DNA from: Pseudomonas sp. PA27(2017)
GTDB lineage: Bacteria; Pseudomonadota; Gammaproteobacteria; Pseudomonadales; Pseudomonadaceae
DNA length: 39,503 nucleotides
Direction: 5' to 3'
NCBI RefSeq assembly: GCF_001945445.1
Contig: NZ_MSXW01000007.1
Coordinates: forward strand, 1-39,503
The first letter of the stretch is position 1, and each line of letters starts with the position of its first letter. The position numbers were made by a program, and so were the translations under genes. Positions 26,910-35,616 of the stretch are shown here, piece by piece. Below the pieces are notes generated by a model that had not been told where the DNA came from, ran no database searches, and saw only the letters and a program-made list of their open reading frames with translations.

Positions 26910-29378
26910 TCAGAAACGCTGAGTGACAGTCGCCGTCAGCGTCCGCTCTTCACCCAGGTAGCAGGCCCTTGCCGAGTAGCAGGACGCCACGTAGTACTCA
27001 TCGGTGAGGTTGTTGGCAGTGAGCTGCAGCGACGTTCCCTTCAAGCCGACCTGGCTCAGGTCATAACCAACCGACGCATCGAACAGCGTGTAGGACGGCA
27101 CGTCGAAGTCGTTCAGCTCGCTGCCCTCACTGTGGCCGACATAGCGCGCGCCGGCTCCGACGGTCAAACCGGCCAGTGCGCCGTCACTGAAGCGGTAATC
27201 GGCCCACAGGCTGGCCATACGCTCGGGCGTCTGCGGCGGCGTATTGCCCTTGGCGTCCACCACAGCGGCACCATCGTTGACGAAGTAGGACTTGCTGTAG
27301 GAAACGTCCGCATAGGTGTAGCCGGCGATCAGTTGCAGGTTGTCGACCGGCTTGAAGCGCGCCTCCAGCTCGACGCCACGTGACCGGATGCCGCCCACGC
27401 CCTTGTAGAAGCTGTCGGTGACCAGGCTGTTTTCCTTGGCGTACAGGTTCTCCATCTCCAGGTTGAAGAACGACAGGGTGTACAGATCGTCCGTGCCAGG
27501 CGGCTGGAACTTGAGGCCGGCTTCCCACTGCTCGCCGGTGGTCGGGTCGAGGATCTGCGCGCCGCTGGAGTAATTGGAGGTCGGGTTGAACGAGGTCGAA
27601 TAGCTGACGTAGGGCGAGAGGCCGTTATCGAACGCATAGAGCACGCCGACATGGCCGCTGAGCTTCTCGCCCTGGTTGTCGTCCTTGCCGCTGATCTCGT
27701 CATCGATGGATACGTCGTACCAGTCCTGGCGCAGGCCGAAGGACAGGTTCCAGTTGTCGATCTCGACCAGGTCCTGCAGGTACAGGCCGGTCTGCTTCTG
27801 GCGCCGCAGGGCATCGTTGGTAGAACGCAAGGCCGTCAGGTCACCGTAATTCTGCACCGGGTCGAACACGTCGATGGGTGCGCCTGCGGTATCGCTCTGA
27901 GCGGCGATCTTGTTCTTCGAGTACTGATAATCCAGGCCCAGCACCAGGGTGTGCTGGGCTGCGCCGGTGGCGAAATCGGCCTGCAGCATGTTGTCGACGA
28001 TCCAGGCGTGCAACTGCTCCTGGCCACCGCTGTAGCCACGGAACAGTTCGTTGCTGTTGGCACTGACGTAGCCCGAACCCCAGACCTGGCTGTTCGACAC
28101 CCGCGCATCCAGGTAACGGAAGTTCTGCCGCGCGCTCCAGGTGTCGTTGAAGCGGTGCTCCAGCTCGTAGCCAAGCATCTGCTGGGTGCGGGTGAATTCC
28201 TCGATGGCCGGGTCACCCTCGAAGAAGCTGCTCGAGATGCGCTGCCCGTTGCGTTTGTGCACGGTGCCAGACGCAGGCAGACTGCCGTGATAGCCGCCGT
28301 TGGGATCGTCCTGCAAGTAGGCGTAGAGCGTCATGAACGTGTCATCACTGAGATTCAGTGCCAGGCTGGGCATCAGCGCATAGCGCGTCTCGGTGACGTG
28401 ATCGGCCTGGGCATCGGCGTCCTTGGCCAGGCCGACCACCCGATAGGCGATGTTCTCGTTCAACGGCCCGGTGACGTCGAAGCCCAGGGACTTGCGGGCG
28501 TTGTTGCCATAGGACAGGTCCACCCGGCCGGACTGGGTGAACTCCGGGCGCTTGGTGCTGATGGCCGCCAGGCCGCCCGGGTTGCTGCGCCCGTACAGTA
28601 CCGAAGACGGCCCCTTGAGAATGTCGATGCGCTCGATGAAGTATGGGTCGATCTGCAGGCTGCTGTAGGAGCCAGGATCGCCCATGGACTTCAGGCCATC
28701 GATGGTGATGTTGTCCACAGAGCCGTCGTTGATGCCGCGAATCGCCAGGTAATCGTAGCGATGGGTGTTGCCATAAGGATTGGTCAGCACGCCCGGGCTG
28801 TAGCGCATGGCATCGGCAGCGGTGAGCGCGCCCTGGCGCTCGATCTGCTCGCGGGTGACCACCGATACGCTCTGCGCGGTTTTCGCCAGCGCCTTGCTGG
28901 TCTTGGTCGACACGCTGCTGTGGGTGGCGTTGTAGCCGTCCATGCTGCCCAGCGCATTACCCAGGGCGAAGGCGCGTACATCGGTGCTGTCCAGCTCCAG
29001 CGAAGCGCTACCGGCTGGCGCCGCAGCTTCCAGGGAGTAGCCGCCGCTGCCATCGGCGACGGCCTGCAGGGCGCTGCCCTGCAGCAGCCGCGCGAAGCCG
29101 TCGTCCACACCCGCCTCGCCCTGCAGGCCCGGGCTCTGCTTGCCGGCAGTCAGCTGCGCATCGACCGACAGCAGCACGCCCGCCTCCGCTGCGAAACGGC
29201 TCAGTGCCGCCGACAGCGGCCCAGCCGGAATCTGGTAGCTGCGCGTCGCCTGCTGATGGCTGCCGGCATCGACGGCCTGGGCCTGCACGAACAGCGGCGA
29301 ACAGGCCGCCAGGGCTAGGGTGGCCAGGCGGACCGAACGGCGCAGAGCAAGGGGCGAAAAGCAGAGCGGTGACGACAT
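26910..29378 (-). CDS. TonB-dependent siderophore receptor with signalling (STN) domain
   Basis: This outer-membrane receptor imports ferric siderophores and signals its state to FecR. From the ATG at 29378 it has 822 residues: a signal peptide (LALAACSPLFVQAQA), an STN domain (about 48-120, SYQIPAGPLSAALSRFAAEA), a plug (about 170-290, including ILKGPSSVLYGRSNPGG), and a 22-strand barrel ending in TATVTQRF with terminal Phe. A Cys pair close to the end (SCYSARACYLGEER) is typical of ferrioxamine/ferrichrome-type receptors, so a hydroxamate ligand is likely but not proven. GAGGA precedes this ATG; an upstream frame to 29483 is less likely. It is third in a sigma-FecR-receptor operon. Confidence 0.92.
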   Translation of the reverse strand: MSSPLCFSPLALRRSVRLATLALAACSPLFVQAQAVDAGSHQQATRSYQIPAGPLSAALSRFAAEAGVLLSVDAQLTAGKQSPGLQGEAGVDDGFARLLQGSALQAVADGSGGYSLEAAAPAGSASLELDSTDVRAFALGNALGSMDGYNATHSSVSTKTSKALAKTAQSVSVVTREQIERQGALTAADAMRYSPGVLTNPYGNTHRYDYLAIRGINDGSVDNITIDGLKSMGDPGSYSSLQIDPYFIERIDILKGPSSVLYGRSNPGGLAAISTKRPEFTQSGRVDLSYGNNARKSLGFDVTGPLNENIAYRVVGLAKDADAQADHVTETRYALMPSLALNLSDDTFMTLYAYLQDDPNGGYHGSLPASGTVHKRNGQRISSSFFEGDPAIEEFTRTQQMLGYELEHRFNDTWSARQNFRYLDARVSNSQVWGSGYVSANSNELFRGYSGGQEQLHAWIVDNMLQADFATGAAQHTLVLGLDYQYSKNKIAAQSDTAGAPIDVFDPVQNYGDLTALRSTNDALRRQKQTGLYLQDLVEIDNWNLSFGLRQDWYDVSIDDEISGKDDNQGEKLSGHVGVLYAFDNGLSPYVSYSTSFNPTSNYSSGAQILDPTTGEQWEAGLKFQPPGTDDLYTLSFFNLEMENLYAKENSLVTDSFYKGVGGIRSRGVELEARFKPVDNLQLIAGYTYADVSYSKSYFVNDGAAVVDAKGNTPPQTPERMASLWADYRFSDGALAGLTVGAGARYVGHSEGSELNDFDVPSYTLFDASVGYDLSQVGLKGTSLQLTANNLTDEYYVASCYSARACYLGEERTLTATVTQRF

Positions 29379-29493
29379 GCAGCAGTCCTCGAGACATCGC
29401 CCGCGCAGGGTGCGCAAGGGCCGGATGCACTGAGGCCAAGCGAGATCGAAAAAGGGGAACCGCATTGGCAAGAATAATTTCACCGGCAGGCCA

Positions 29494-30441
29494 TCAGCCG
29501 GTCAGCGGCTCTACCGTCACCCACCAGGGCAACCGCCGATTGACGCGGATCGGCAGGCTGCCGGCCAGGGCGTCGAGAATGCGCCCGGTGTCGCACAACG
29601 GATAAGCGCCGACCAGGCGCAGATCGGCCACCCGCGGATCGCAGCCCAGGTAACCGGGCACGTATTCGGCCAGCTCGGCGATGAAATCGCCCAGGCGCCG
29701 GTCATTGGCCAGCAACATGCCGCGGCTCCAGGCCTGGCGCGCCTGGTCAACGGGCTCGCTGGCAGAGATATCGCTGGCGCTGAAGCGCACCTGCTGGCCG
29801 GCCTGCAGCACCTGGGCGGCGCGTACGGGCGACGGCTCGATACGCACGGCCCCGGCGAATACGCTGAGCTGGGTGAAATCCTCGCCTTCGCGCACGCTGA
29901 ACCGGGTGCCGAGGGCCTGCAGCCGGCCGTGCCGGGTATCGAGCAGCAGCGGGCGCGGGTCGCTGGCGGTGTCGAGCAGCACCTCGCCCTGCAGCAATCG
30001 CAACAACCGGATCGAGGCGCTGTAATCGATGTCCACGGCAGTGCGGCTGGCCAGCCAGAGGTGGCTGCCATCGGCCAGGCGCAGATCCCGGATTTCCCCG
30101 GTGCCGGTACGCTCGCTGGCCAGCCAGGTACGCCAGGGCCGGCCTTGCCCGGCAGCCGCCAACAACCCTGCGCCACCCAGCACGGCGAACAGCCCGAGCA
30201 CCTGCCGCCGGCTGCGTGCAGGGCTGCGCAAGGCCTGAGCCGCGGCGCGGCGGTGGGTATCGGCAGGCAGCCTGGCGAACTGACTGCTGATAGCCTCGAC
30301 CCGCAGCCAGGCCGCGGCGTGCTCGGGGCGGTCCGCCAGCCATTGCTGCCAGGCACGCTGCTGCTGGGCGCTGATTGGCGGATCGGCCAGCACCGCGAAC
30401 CATTCGGCAGCCTGCTGCAAGGCAGCGTGATCGGGCGCCAC
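29494..30441 (-). CDS. FecR-type anti-sigma/sigma regulator
   Basis: FecR proteins span the inner membrane, hold or activate the ECF sigma factor in the cytoplasm, and contact the receptor's STN domain in the periplasm. The 315-residue protein has the N-terminal cytoplasmic DUF4880-like domain (about 8-55, AEWFAVLADPP, WLADRPEHAAAWLRVE). One membrane helix (about 80-98) follows SRRQVLG, which suits the Tat-dependent insertion reported for FecR. The periplasmic FecR domain (about 115-215, RDLRLADGSHLWLASRTAV) and a C-terminal STN-like part complete it. The start is a GTG three bases after the sigma-factor stop, implying coupling. Confidence 0.9.
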   Translation of the reverse strand: MAPDHAALQQAAEWFAVLADPPISAQQQRAWQQWLADRPEHAAAWLRVEAISSQFARLPADTHRRAAAQALRSPARSRRQVLGLFAVLGGAGLLAAAGQGRPWRTWLASERTGTGEIRDLRLADGSHLWLASRTAVDIDYSASIRLLRLLQGEVLLDTASDPRPLLLDTRHGRLQALGTRFSVREGEDFTQLSVFAGAVRIEPSPVRAAQVLQAGQQVRFSASDISASEPVDQARQAWSRGMLLANDRRLGDFIAELAEYVPGYLGCDPRVADLRLVGAYPLCDTGRILDALAGSLPIRVNRRLPWWVTVEPLTG

Positions 30442-30444
30442 GGC

Positions 30445-30951
30445 TCAACCCTCGGCCAGCAGCAGGCACTGCAGCATGGCCTGGGCCATGTACTTCTTGA
30501 CCATGCGCTCGGACACCTGCAGGCGCGTGGCGATAGCGGCGTAGGTCAGCCCGTCGAGCTGGGAAAGCAGGAACGCCTCGCGCACGTTGGCGGGCAGGCG
30601 CAGCAACATGGCGTCGATGGCCAGCAGGGTTTCGATGATCAGCTCGGTGGTTTCCGGCGACGGTGCGTGCGGCTCCGACTGCATCGCCAGAGCGTCGAGA
30701 TAGGCGCGTTCGATCGCCTGGCGACGCCAGTGGTTGACCAGCAGTGAATGGGCGATGGTCGAGAGATAAGCCCGCGGTTCACGCAGTGACGGCACTTCGC
30801 GGTGCTTGGCGAGCAGGCGCACGAAGGTGTCCTGGGCAAGATCCGCGGCGTTTTCCGCGCAGCCCATGCGCTTGCGCAGCCAGCCGTTCAGCCAGCTGCT
30901 GTGCTCGAGATACAGCTGCTGCAAGGACTGTTGGGAGGAAACGAACGACAT
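30445..30951 (-). CDS. FecI-type ECF sigma factor (iron starvation)
   Basis: The sigma factor directs RNA polymerase to the receptor gene when the siderophore is bound outside. The product of 168 residues has region 2 (YLEHSSWLNGWLRKRMGCAE, then LAQDTFVRLL) and region 4 (LPANVREAFLLSQLDGLTYA, then LQVSERMVKKYM), as in FecI/FpvI-like factors. The start is ambiguous. I use the ATG at 30951 because the alignment begins there; a GTG at 30984 is also in frame and neither has a strong ribosome site. A Fur-box-like sequence lies 33 bases upstream. Confidence 0.9.
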   Translation of the reverse strand: MSFVSSQQSLQQLYLEHSSWLNGWLRKRMGCAENAADLAQDTFVRLLAKHREVPSLREPRAYLSTIAHSLLVNHWRRQAIERAYLDALAMQSEPHAPSPETTELIIETLLAIDAMLLRLPANVREAFLLSQLDGLTYAAIATRLQVSERMVKKYMAQAMLQCLLLAEG

Positions 30952-30984
30952 CGAGCACACCATCACCGTGCGGGGATAACGCAC

Positions 30985-31003
30985 GAATGGTAATGCTTCT
31001 CAG
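30985..31003 (-). promoter_or_regulatory. Candidate Fur box of the sigma-factor gene
   Basis: Read on the minus strand, CTGAGAAGCATTACCATTC keeps most of the Fur core TGATAATCATTATC (11 of 14 positions). Iron-starvation sigma genes in Pseudomonas are typically Fur-repressed, and the position just upstream of the start fits. Confidence 0.5.
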
Positions 31004-31054
31004 AAACAAATTACAGGTATTCCTAACTCTGCCAGCGTGACGCCCCAGTACCAA

Positions 31055-31654
31055 TCAGAGGCTGATCGGCCGACGGCCTGCCAGAGCGTGAGCCAGCGTG
31101 CCGCCATCGACCAGCTCCAGCTCGCCACCGAGCGGCATGCCGTGGGCGATGCGCGAAGCGACCATGCCTTTGCCGGCCAGCAGCTGGGCGATGTAATGGG
31201 CGGTCGCTTCGCCTTCCACCGTCGGGTTGGTGGCCAAAATCACTTCACTGAACTGCCCCGCCTCGATGCGCGCCAACAGTTCGGGAATGCCGATGGCCTC
31301 CGGCCCCAGGCCATCGAGGGGCGACAAGTGGCCCTTGAGCACGAAGTAACGCCCACGAAAGCCGGTGTGTTCGACGGCATACACGTCCATCGGCCCCTCC
31401 ACCACGCAGAGCAGGCTGTCGTCGCGGCGCGGGTCTTCACAAATCTGGCAAAGCTCGCTCTCGCTCAGGCTGCGGCACGACTTGCAGTAACCCACGCCCT
31501 CCATTGCCTGGCTCAGTGCCTGGGCCAGCCGCTGAGCGCCATTGCGGTCGCGCTCGAGCAGTTGCAGCGCCATGCGCTGGGCGGTCTTCTGGCCGACACC
31601 GGGCAGGATGCGCAGCGATTCGATCAGTTGGCGGATCAGGGGGCTGAAGCTCAT
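31055..31654 (-). CDS. recR: Recombination mediator protein RecR
   Basis: RecR works with RecO/RecF to load RecA on gapped DNA. The 199 residues match the family: an N-terminal helix-hairpin-helix ([17 protein letters not shown]), the zinc finger with Cys57, Cys60, Cys69 and Cys72, a Toprim domain ([31 protein letters not shown]) and a C-terminal Walker-B-like strand. The start is the ATG at 31654. It belongs to the dnaX-ybaB-recR group but is separated from ybaB by 258 bases of repeat-like DNA. Confidence 0.95.
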   Translation of the reverse strand: MSFSPLIRQLIESLRILPGVGQKTAQRMALQLLERDRNGAQRLAQALSQAMEGVGYCKSCRSLSESELCQICEDPRRDDSLLCVVEGPMDVYAVEHTGFRGRYFVLKGHLSPLDGLGPEAIGIPELLARIEAGQFSEVILATNPTVEGEATAHYIAQLLAGKGMVASRIAHGMPLGGELELVDGGTLAHALAGRRPISL

Positions 31655-31694
31655 GGGGCGAGTGCTCGAAGAGGATGAAGCGAAAAGGTGTAAC

Positions 31695-31905
31695 GGTAAG
31701 ACGTAGCATGGGCCGAACCGCGCAGGCGACACCCATCGATCACCGACGGGGTGCAACCTGCCTTACCGCTGGCCCAGCGAATTACGGTAGCGATCAGACG
31801 GCGTGCAGAGCAAGGCGCTGACGGGCGAGGAACCGCAGTGTGCTACTGCACATGAGGATTCCGAGCCCGACGGCAACGCAGCCATGTGCGTCGGCTGGAC
31901 GGCAC
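31695..31905. repeat. Repeat-like DNA between ybaB and recR
   Basis: The ybaB-recR gap is normally short, but here it is 258 bases. On the minus strand one part reads GATGGGTGTCGCCTGCGCGG...GGCCCATGCTAC, which resembles the common GATGGGTTTCGC...CCCATCCTAC intergenic repeat of gammaproteobacteria. The rest (31801-31905, GCAAGGCGCTGACGGGCGAG and ACGGCAACGCAGCC) resembles another dispersed Pseudomonas repeat. Both calls are from memory and have no second copy in this window. Confidence 0.35.
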
Positions 31906-31912
31906 GTGCCAA

Positions 31913-32239
31913 TCAGAACGGCATCTTGAAGCCGGGCGGCAGCTGCATACCCGCCGTCATGCCAGACATCTTGTCCTGGCTGTTGGCTTCAATCTTGCGC
32001 ACGGCGTCGTTGACGGCGGCGGCGATCAGGTCTTCGAGGATTTCCTTGTCTTCCTGCATCAGGCTGTCGTCGAGGCTGACGCGCTTGACGTCATGGCGAC
32101 CGGTCATCACCACGCTAACCAGGCCGGCACCGGATTGGCCGGTGACCTCGGCGTTGGCCAACTCTTCCTGCATTTTCTGCATCTTTTCCTGCATCTGCTG
32201 CGCCTGCTTCATCAGGCCGGCCATGCCACCTTTCATCAT
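31913..32239 (-). CDS. ybaB: Nucleoid-associated protein, YbaB/EbfC family
   Basis: The 108-residue protein begins [20 protein letters not shown] and continues as the typical long helix of YbaB/EbfC, followed by the beta sheet with [19 protein letters not shown]. Dimers bind DNA with little specificity and affect nucleoid structure. The ATG overlaps the dnaX stop (ATGA), so translation is coupled. It is the second gene of the dnaX-ybaB-recR group. Confidence 0.96.
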   Translation of the reverse strand: MMKGGMAGLMKQAQQMQEKMQKMQEELANAEVTGQSGAGLVSVVMTGRHDVKRVSLDDSLMQEDKEILEDLIAAAVNDAVRKIEANSQDKMSGMTAGMQLPPGFKMPF

Positions 32240-34347
32240 GATGTTGTCCTCGGTAGTTCGACGTTATCGACGGGTTCGATACTGCCCGCACGCACGGAGG
32301 CGGCGAACTGGGAAATCATTTGCTGCACCAGCGGATCGTTCTGGATCGAGGCCTCGGCTTCGCGCTGACGATTGGCGCGCTTGCGGGCGGCGGCCTGGGC
32401 CGGGGTTTCCTGCTCGGGCTTGATCAGCTCGATGTTCAGCTGCATCTCGCGGCCATGGTAGGCGTTGAGGGCATCGTTCAGACGGCGCTGCTGGGTCGCG
32501 TTGAACAGTGCACTGTGACCGGGGTCCAGGTGCAAGAGCCACTTGTCGCCTTCGGCGGCGATCAGCGTGCAGTTGGCGGCGATGCTGCCGGTCATGCCGC
32601 TCAGGCCGAGCTTGGGGAACAGCTCGAGCCATTCGGCGGCCAAGCCGGTGGCGGGCATCGCCGCGGGCTCCGGTTCGGGCTCGGCCTGGGGCTGATCGCC
32701 TCCGAGCGCATCGGCGAAATCGTAATCCAGGTTGTCGACGTCCATCGACACATAGTCGTAGTCGCCAGGTGGCGGCTCGTCATCGCTGTCCGGCGGATTG
32801 AGGTCGCTGGTGTCGATAACCGGCACCTCGGCCAGCTCCGGAACGGGCAGCTCGGCGGCAGGTTCGGGCTGCGGCTGTACGGCGACTGGCGGTTGTGGCA
32901 CAGACGCTGCGACGACCGGCTCCGGGGCCGGCGCAGGTGCTTCGCTGACCACCGGGGCGGGCGCGGCAGGCTCGACTTCGGCCGGCATCTCTTCCCAGGG
33001 TGGCGTGACGGTTGGCGCCTGCGCAACGGCTGGAGTCGCCGCGGGTGCGACGACAGCTGGCGCAGCGGGCGGCTCGACGGCGGGCGGTTCCGGCTGGCTG
33101 GGCACAGCTGGCTGGCTTGGCCCGGCAGGCGCCTGAGGCGCAGCACTGGCAATGGTTGGCGACGCAGCAGGCGCTGCGTCGGCCACCGGGGTTACCTGGG
33201 GATCAGCCTTGGCCTGGCTGATCCCCAGTGGCTTTAGCGCCACCTTCGGGGCATCGCCCTCGCCCGCCGGCCTGAACGCCAGCATGCGCAACAGCACCAT
33301 CTCGAAACCGCTGCGCGGATCTGGCGCCAAAGGCAAGTCGCGACGGCCGATCAGGCCCATCTGGTAATAGAACTGTACATCCTCGGCCGGCAGCGCCTGG
33401 GCCAGCTGCAGAACCCGCTCGCGGTCGCCCTGGCCGTTGTCTACCGCATCGGGCAGCGCTTGGGCGATGGCTACGCGGTGCAACACGTTGAGCATCTCGG
33501 CCAGCACGCCGCTCCAGTCCGGGCCCTGCTCGGCGAGCTGGCGCACCGCTTCGATCAGGCCGCGGGCGTCGCCTTCGATCAGCGCATGCAGCACGCCATA
33601 CACCTGACCGTGGTCGAGGGTGCCGAGCATGGAGCGCACGTCAGCCGCCAGCACCTTACCCTCGCCAAAGGCGATGGCCTGATCGGTGAGGCTCATGGCA
33701 TCGCGCATCGAACCGTCGGCGGCGCGGCCGAGCAGCCACAGGGCATCGTCTTCGAAAGGAATGTTCTCGGCGCCCAGCACGTGGTTAAGGTGCTCGACCA
33801 CCCGTTCGGGCGGCATGTTCTTCAGGGAGAACTGCAGGCAGCGCGACAGCACGGTGACCGGCAGCTTCTGCGGGTCGGTGGTGGCGAGCAGGAACTTGAC
33901 GTGGGGCGGCGGCTCTTCGAGCGTCTTGAGCAGCGCGTTGAAGGAGCTGGTGGACAGCATGTGCACTTCGTCGATCAGGTAGACCTTGAAGCGCCCACGG
34001 CTGGGCGAGTACTGCACGTTGTCGAGCAGCTCGCGGGTGTCCTCGACCTTGGTGCGGCTGGCGGCGTCCACTTCGATGAGGTCGACGAAACGACCCTCGT
34101 CGATCTCCCGGCACACCGAACAGGTGCCGCAGGGCGTGGAGCTGATACCGGTTTCACAGTTCAGGCACTTGGCAATGATGCGCGCGATGGTGGTCTTGCC
34201 CACCCCGCGGGTGCCGGTGAACAGATAGGCATGGTGCAGACGCTGGCTGTCGAGTGCGTTGATCAGCGCTTTCAGCACATGGGTCTGCCCGACCATCTCG
34301 CGAAAGGAACGCGGGCGCCATTTGCGTGCAAGAACCTGATAACTCAT
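32236..34347 (-). CDS. dnaX: DNA polymerase III subunits tau and gamma
   Basis: Tau is the clamp-loader ATPase that also couples the polymerase cores to the helicase. The 703 residues contain Walker A GTRGVGKT (45-52), zinc-binding Cys64, Cys73, Cys76 and Cys79, Walker B YLIDEVH (123-129) and sensor region [17 protein letters not shown]. Domain III follows to about residue 370. Next is a linker of about 200 residues very rich in Pro, Ala, Val and Glu (about 375-580), then the tau-specific C-terminal domain ([18 protein letters not shown]). I do not see an A-rich slippery heptamer as in E. coli, so gamma production by frameshift is not supported. The start is the ATG at 34347. Confidence 0.96.
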   Translation of the reverse strand: MSYQVLARKWRPRSFREMVGQTHVLKALINALDSQRLHHAYLFTGTRGVGKTTIARIIAKCLNCETGISSTPCGTCSVCREIDEGRFVDLIEVDAASRTKVEDTRELLDNVQYSPSRGRFKVYLIDEVHMLSTSSFNALLKTLEEPPPHVKFLLATTDPQKLPVTVLSRCLQFSLKNMPPERVVEHLNHVLGAENIPFEDDALWLLGRAADGSMRDAMSLTDQAIAFGEGKVLAADVRSMLGTLDHGQVYGVLHALIEGDARGLIEAVRQLAEQGPDWSGVLAEMLNVLHRVAIAQALPDAVDNGQGDRERVLQLAQALPAEDVQFYYQMGLIGRRDLPLAPDPRSGFEMVLLRMLAFRPAGEGDAPKVALKPLGISQAKADPQVTPVADAAPAASPTIASAAPQAPAGPSQPAVPSQPEPPAVEPPAAPAVVAPAATPAVAQAPTVTPPWEEMPAEVEPAAPAPVVSEAPAPAPEPVVAASVPQPPVAVQPQPEPAAELPVPELAEVPVIDTSDLNPPDSDDEPPPGDYDYVSMDVDNLDYDFADALGGDQPQAEPEPEPAAMPATGLAAEWLELFPKLGLSGMTGSIAANCTLIAAEGDKWLLHLDPGHSALFNATQQRRLNDALNAYHGREMQLNIELIKPEQETPAQAAARKRANRQREAEASIQNDPLVQQMISQFAASVRAGSIEPVDNVELPRTTS

Positions 34348-34658
34348 TGAAAACCGTCGCCAGAGGAAAGCAAAAGAGCGCTAATGCTAGCTCAAATCGA
34401 CCAGCCAGTGCGACGCCGATCGGCGGCCGCGAAAAGATGAAAATGACGCTGGCTATTTTTTATACAGCCGTGTATGATCCGCTCCGTTCGTACCACGCTG
34501 CAAGTCATCCGGCCCTTGGGCCTTCCTGATGGTTTCCTGGCAATCGGCATCCAATCGATGCACGCATCCCTGCCATGACCCCCTCCGCTGACTGATCTGG
34601 CCGTCTCGCTCATGCGCTGACCTCGCCAGTCTTCCGAAGTACAGACCCGCTACAGCAA
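34348..34658. other. Gene-free leader region upstream of dnaX
   Basis: No gene is supported here. The only clear structure is a palindrome ATACA-gccg-TGTAT (34462-34475) in an AT-rich patch, which overlaps a plus-strand TATGAT that could be a -10 box. It could be a regulator site for dnaX or the start of a plus-strand transcript; neither can be shown. Confidence 0.3.
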
Positions 34659-34798
34659 GCCGCTAGAGAACCCTCTGCATTGCCATTGTTGCGTTGAAGC
34701 CAGGCTCGTCGAAATGCTCGTTTACAGCTCGTGAACGGTGCTTTTTCGCCAGTCTTCGCCTCGCACTGATTGCCTCGCCCAGGTTCCCAAATGGCCCG
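34659..34798. mobile_element. Diverged copy of the 138-bp MITE-like repeat
   Basis: In the opposite orientation to the copy at 15670, this stretch keeps TTGCCAT, CAGGCTC, AAATGCTC, GTTTACAG, GCTTTTTCGCC, TTCGCCT, TGCCTCGCC and a final TGGCCC in the same order. The inverted ends are worn (CCGCTAGAGAAC for GCTGCTGAAAAAC). It encodes nothing and is clearly older than the copy in the Rossmann-like gene. Confidence 0.7.
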
Positions 34799-34819
34799 TT
34801 GGCTCACCCTATATAGGTT

Positions 34820-34847
34820 GAACTTAAAAGCGCGCAGCTCGCTCCGA
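34820..34847 (+). promoter_or_regulatory. Candidate AlgU-type promoter of the 34935 gene
   Basis: GAACTT (34820-34825), a 17-base spacer and TCCGA (34843-34847) differ from the AlgU consensus GAACTT-N16/17-TCTGA at one base. The leader would be about 80 bases and contains a small hairpin GGCGC-gatcat-GCGCC (34896-34911). Use is inferred. Confidence 0.45.
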
Positions 34848-34934
34848 TAACCAATCCCGTTGGCATGAGCCAATGACCGGAGCCCTATTTTTTATGGCGC
34901 GATCATGCGCCTGCAGTACAGGAAACACCCGAAT

Positions 34935-35156
34935 ATGAATACCACTCAACAAATCCAGACCGCTATCCATACCCTTTCAAACGCATTCGCCCCGCTGGCT
35001 TGCCATATTCTGGCGGCACGCAAGGGCAGCTTCAGCTTCACCGTGGTCGACCACACCGGTGTGGCTCAGCACACCCAGCGCCTCTACCCCGGCCAGTACA
35101 GCGCCGACACGCTGCCAGGCGTGATCGAGCGTACGCGCAAGGCGCTGCGTCGCTGA
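34935..35156 (+). CDS. Small Pseudomonas protein, possibly DUF3509-like
   Basis: The 73-residue protein reads MNTTQQIQTAIHTLSNAFAP, then a beta-rich middle (GSFSFTVVDHTGVAQHTQRL) and a final helix (GVIERTRKALRR). This helix-sheet-helix layout resembles DUF3509, a family I associate with Pseudomonas, but I am not certain. The start is the ATG at 34935 with AGGAA upstream; an in-frame earlier ATG at 34905 is less likely. The candidate AlgU promoter suggests envelope-stress expression. The next gene (35270) has a similar plan. Confidence 0.65.
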   Translation: MNTTQQIQTAIHTLSNAFAPLACHILAARKGSFSFTVVDHTGVAQHTQRLYPGQYSADTLPGVIERTRKALRR

Positions 35157-35269
35157 ATATCGAAACAAATGCGAAATTCATCACTATAAGGGCGCGAAAA
35201 AGCAGCCATCGTCGAACTAAATGATTTCCAGTCACTCATAGGGGTTCCTACGTAAACTGGAGTTCGTCA

Positions 35270-35557
35270 ATGGAAAATGGTAATCGACAGCTTGTCGAGA
35301 AGCTATTCGCCCCACTACGTGCCACCTTCAGTCGGCCTCGCCCGGACGGTAGCATCGTTCTTTCCCTGATCGATGAAGCGGACACCACCGCCTACAGCCG
35401 GGTCTTGCAGAAACTGCAGATCAACGATTCGAACGCTTTTGCTCAGAGCCTCGAAGACATCCGCCTGGAGCTGGCCGTCAGAGCTGGCAACATTCCGGCG
35501 GAGATGCGCAAGGTGCTCAAGGAGCAGGACAGCGTCATCAGCTACCACCACGCCTGA
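35270..35557 (+). CDS. Small protein of unknown function, possibly related to the 34935 protein
   Basis: The 95-residue protein has a helix (RQLVEKLFAPLRATFSR), a strand region (DGSIVLSLIDEADTTAYSRV) and a long C-terminal helix (FAQSLEDIRLELAVRAGNIP). The FAPL...F.....G order matches that of the 34935 product, so the two may belong to one DUF3509-like family. GGAG precedes the ATG. It is followed by a terminator. Function unknown. Confidence 0.68.
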   Translation: MENGNRQLVEKLFAPLRATFSRPRPDGSIVLSLIDEADTTAYSRVLQKLQINDSNAFAQSLEDIRLELAVRAGNIPAEMRKVLKEQDSVISYHHA

Positions 35558-35570
35558 TTGCCGCTCCAAC

Positions 35571-35604
35571 CGAAGCCCCGCTGCCCACAAGGCGCGGGGC
35601 TTCG
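35571..35604 (+). terminator. Terminator between the 35270 gene and the DUF1287 gene
   Basis: CGAAGCCCCGC (35571-35581) pairs with GCGGGGCTTCG (35594-35604) around a 12-base loop, followed by TCGTTTG on the plus strand. It lies between convergent genes and may serve both. Confidence 0.65.
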
Positions 35605-35616
35605 TCGTTTGTGCAG

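Noticed and set aside
27651..29318. Plus-strand open frame of 555 codons
   Set aside because: Antisense shadow of the TonB receptor gene.
32236..34347. Programmed frameshift producing DnaX gamma
   Set aside because: No A-rich slippery heptamer with a following hairpin is seen; the long Pro/Ala linker could instead be cut by proteases, but that is not visible in sequence.
34456..34475. LexA-like site upstream of dnaX
   Set aside because: The minus strand has CTGTATAA, but the second half does not complete CTG-N10-CAG, so it is not a credible SOS box.
34440..34660. Possible 4.5S RNA or other structured RNA near dnaX
   Set aside because: The conserved SRP core GGTCAGGTCCGGAAGGAAGC is absent and no stable long fold is apparent.
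34610..34873. Minus-strand 87-codon frame
   Set aside because: It spans the decayed MITE copy and has no ribosome site or family match.
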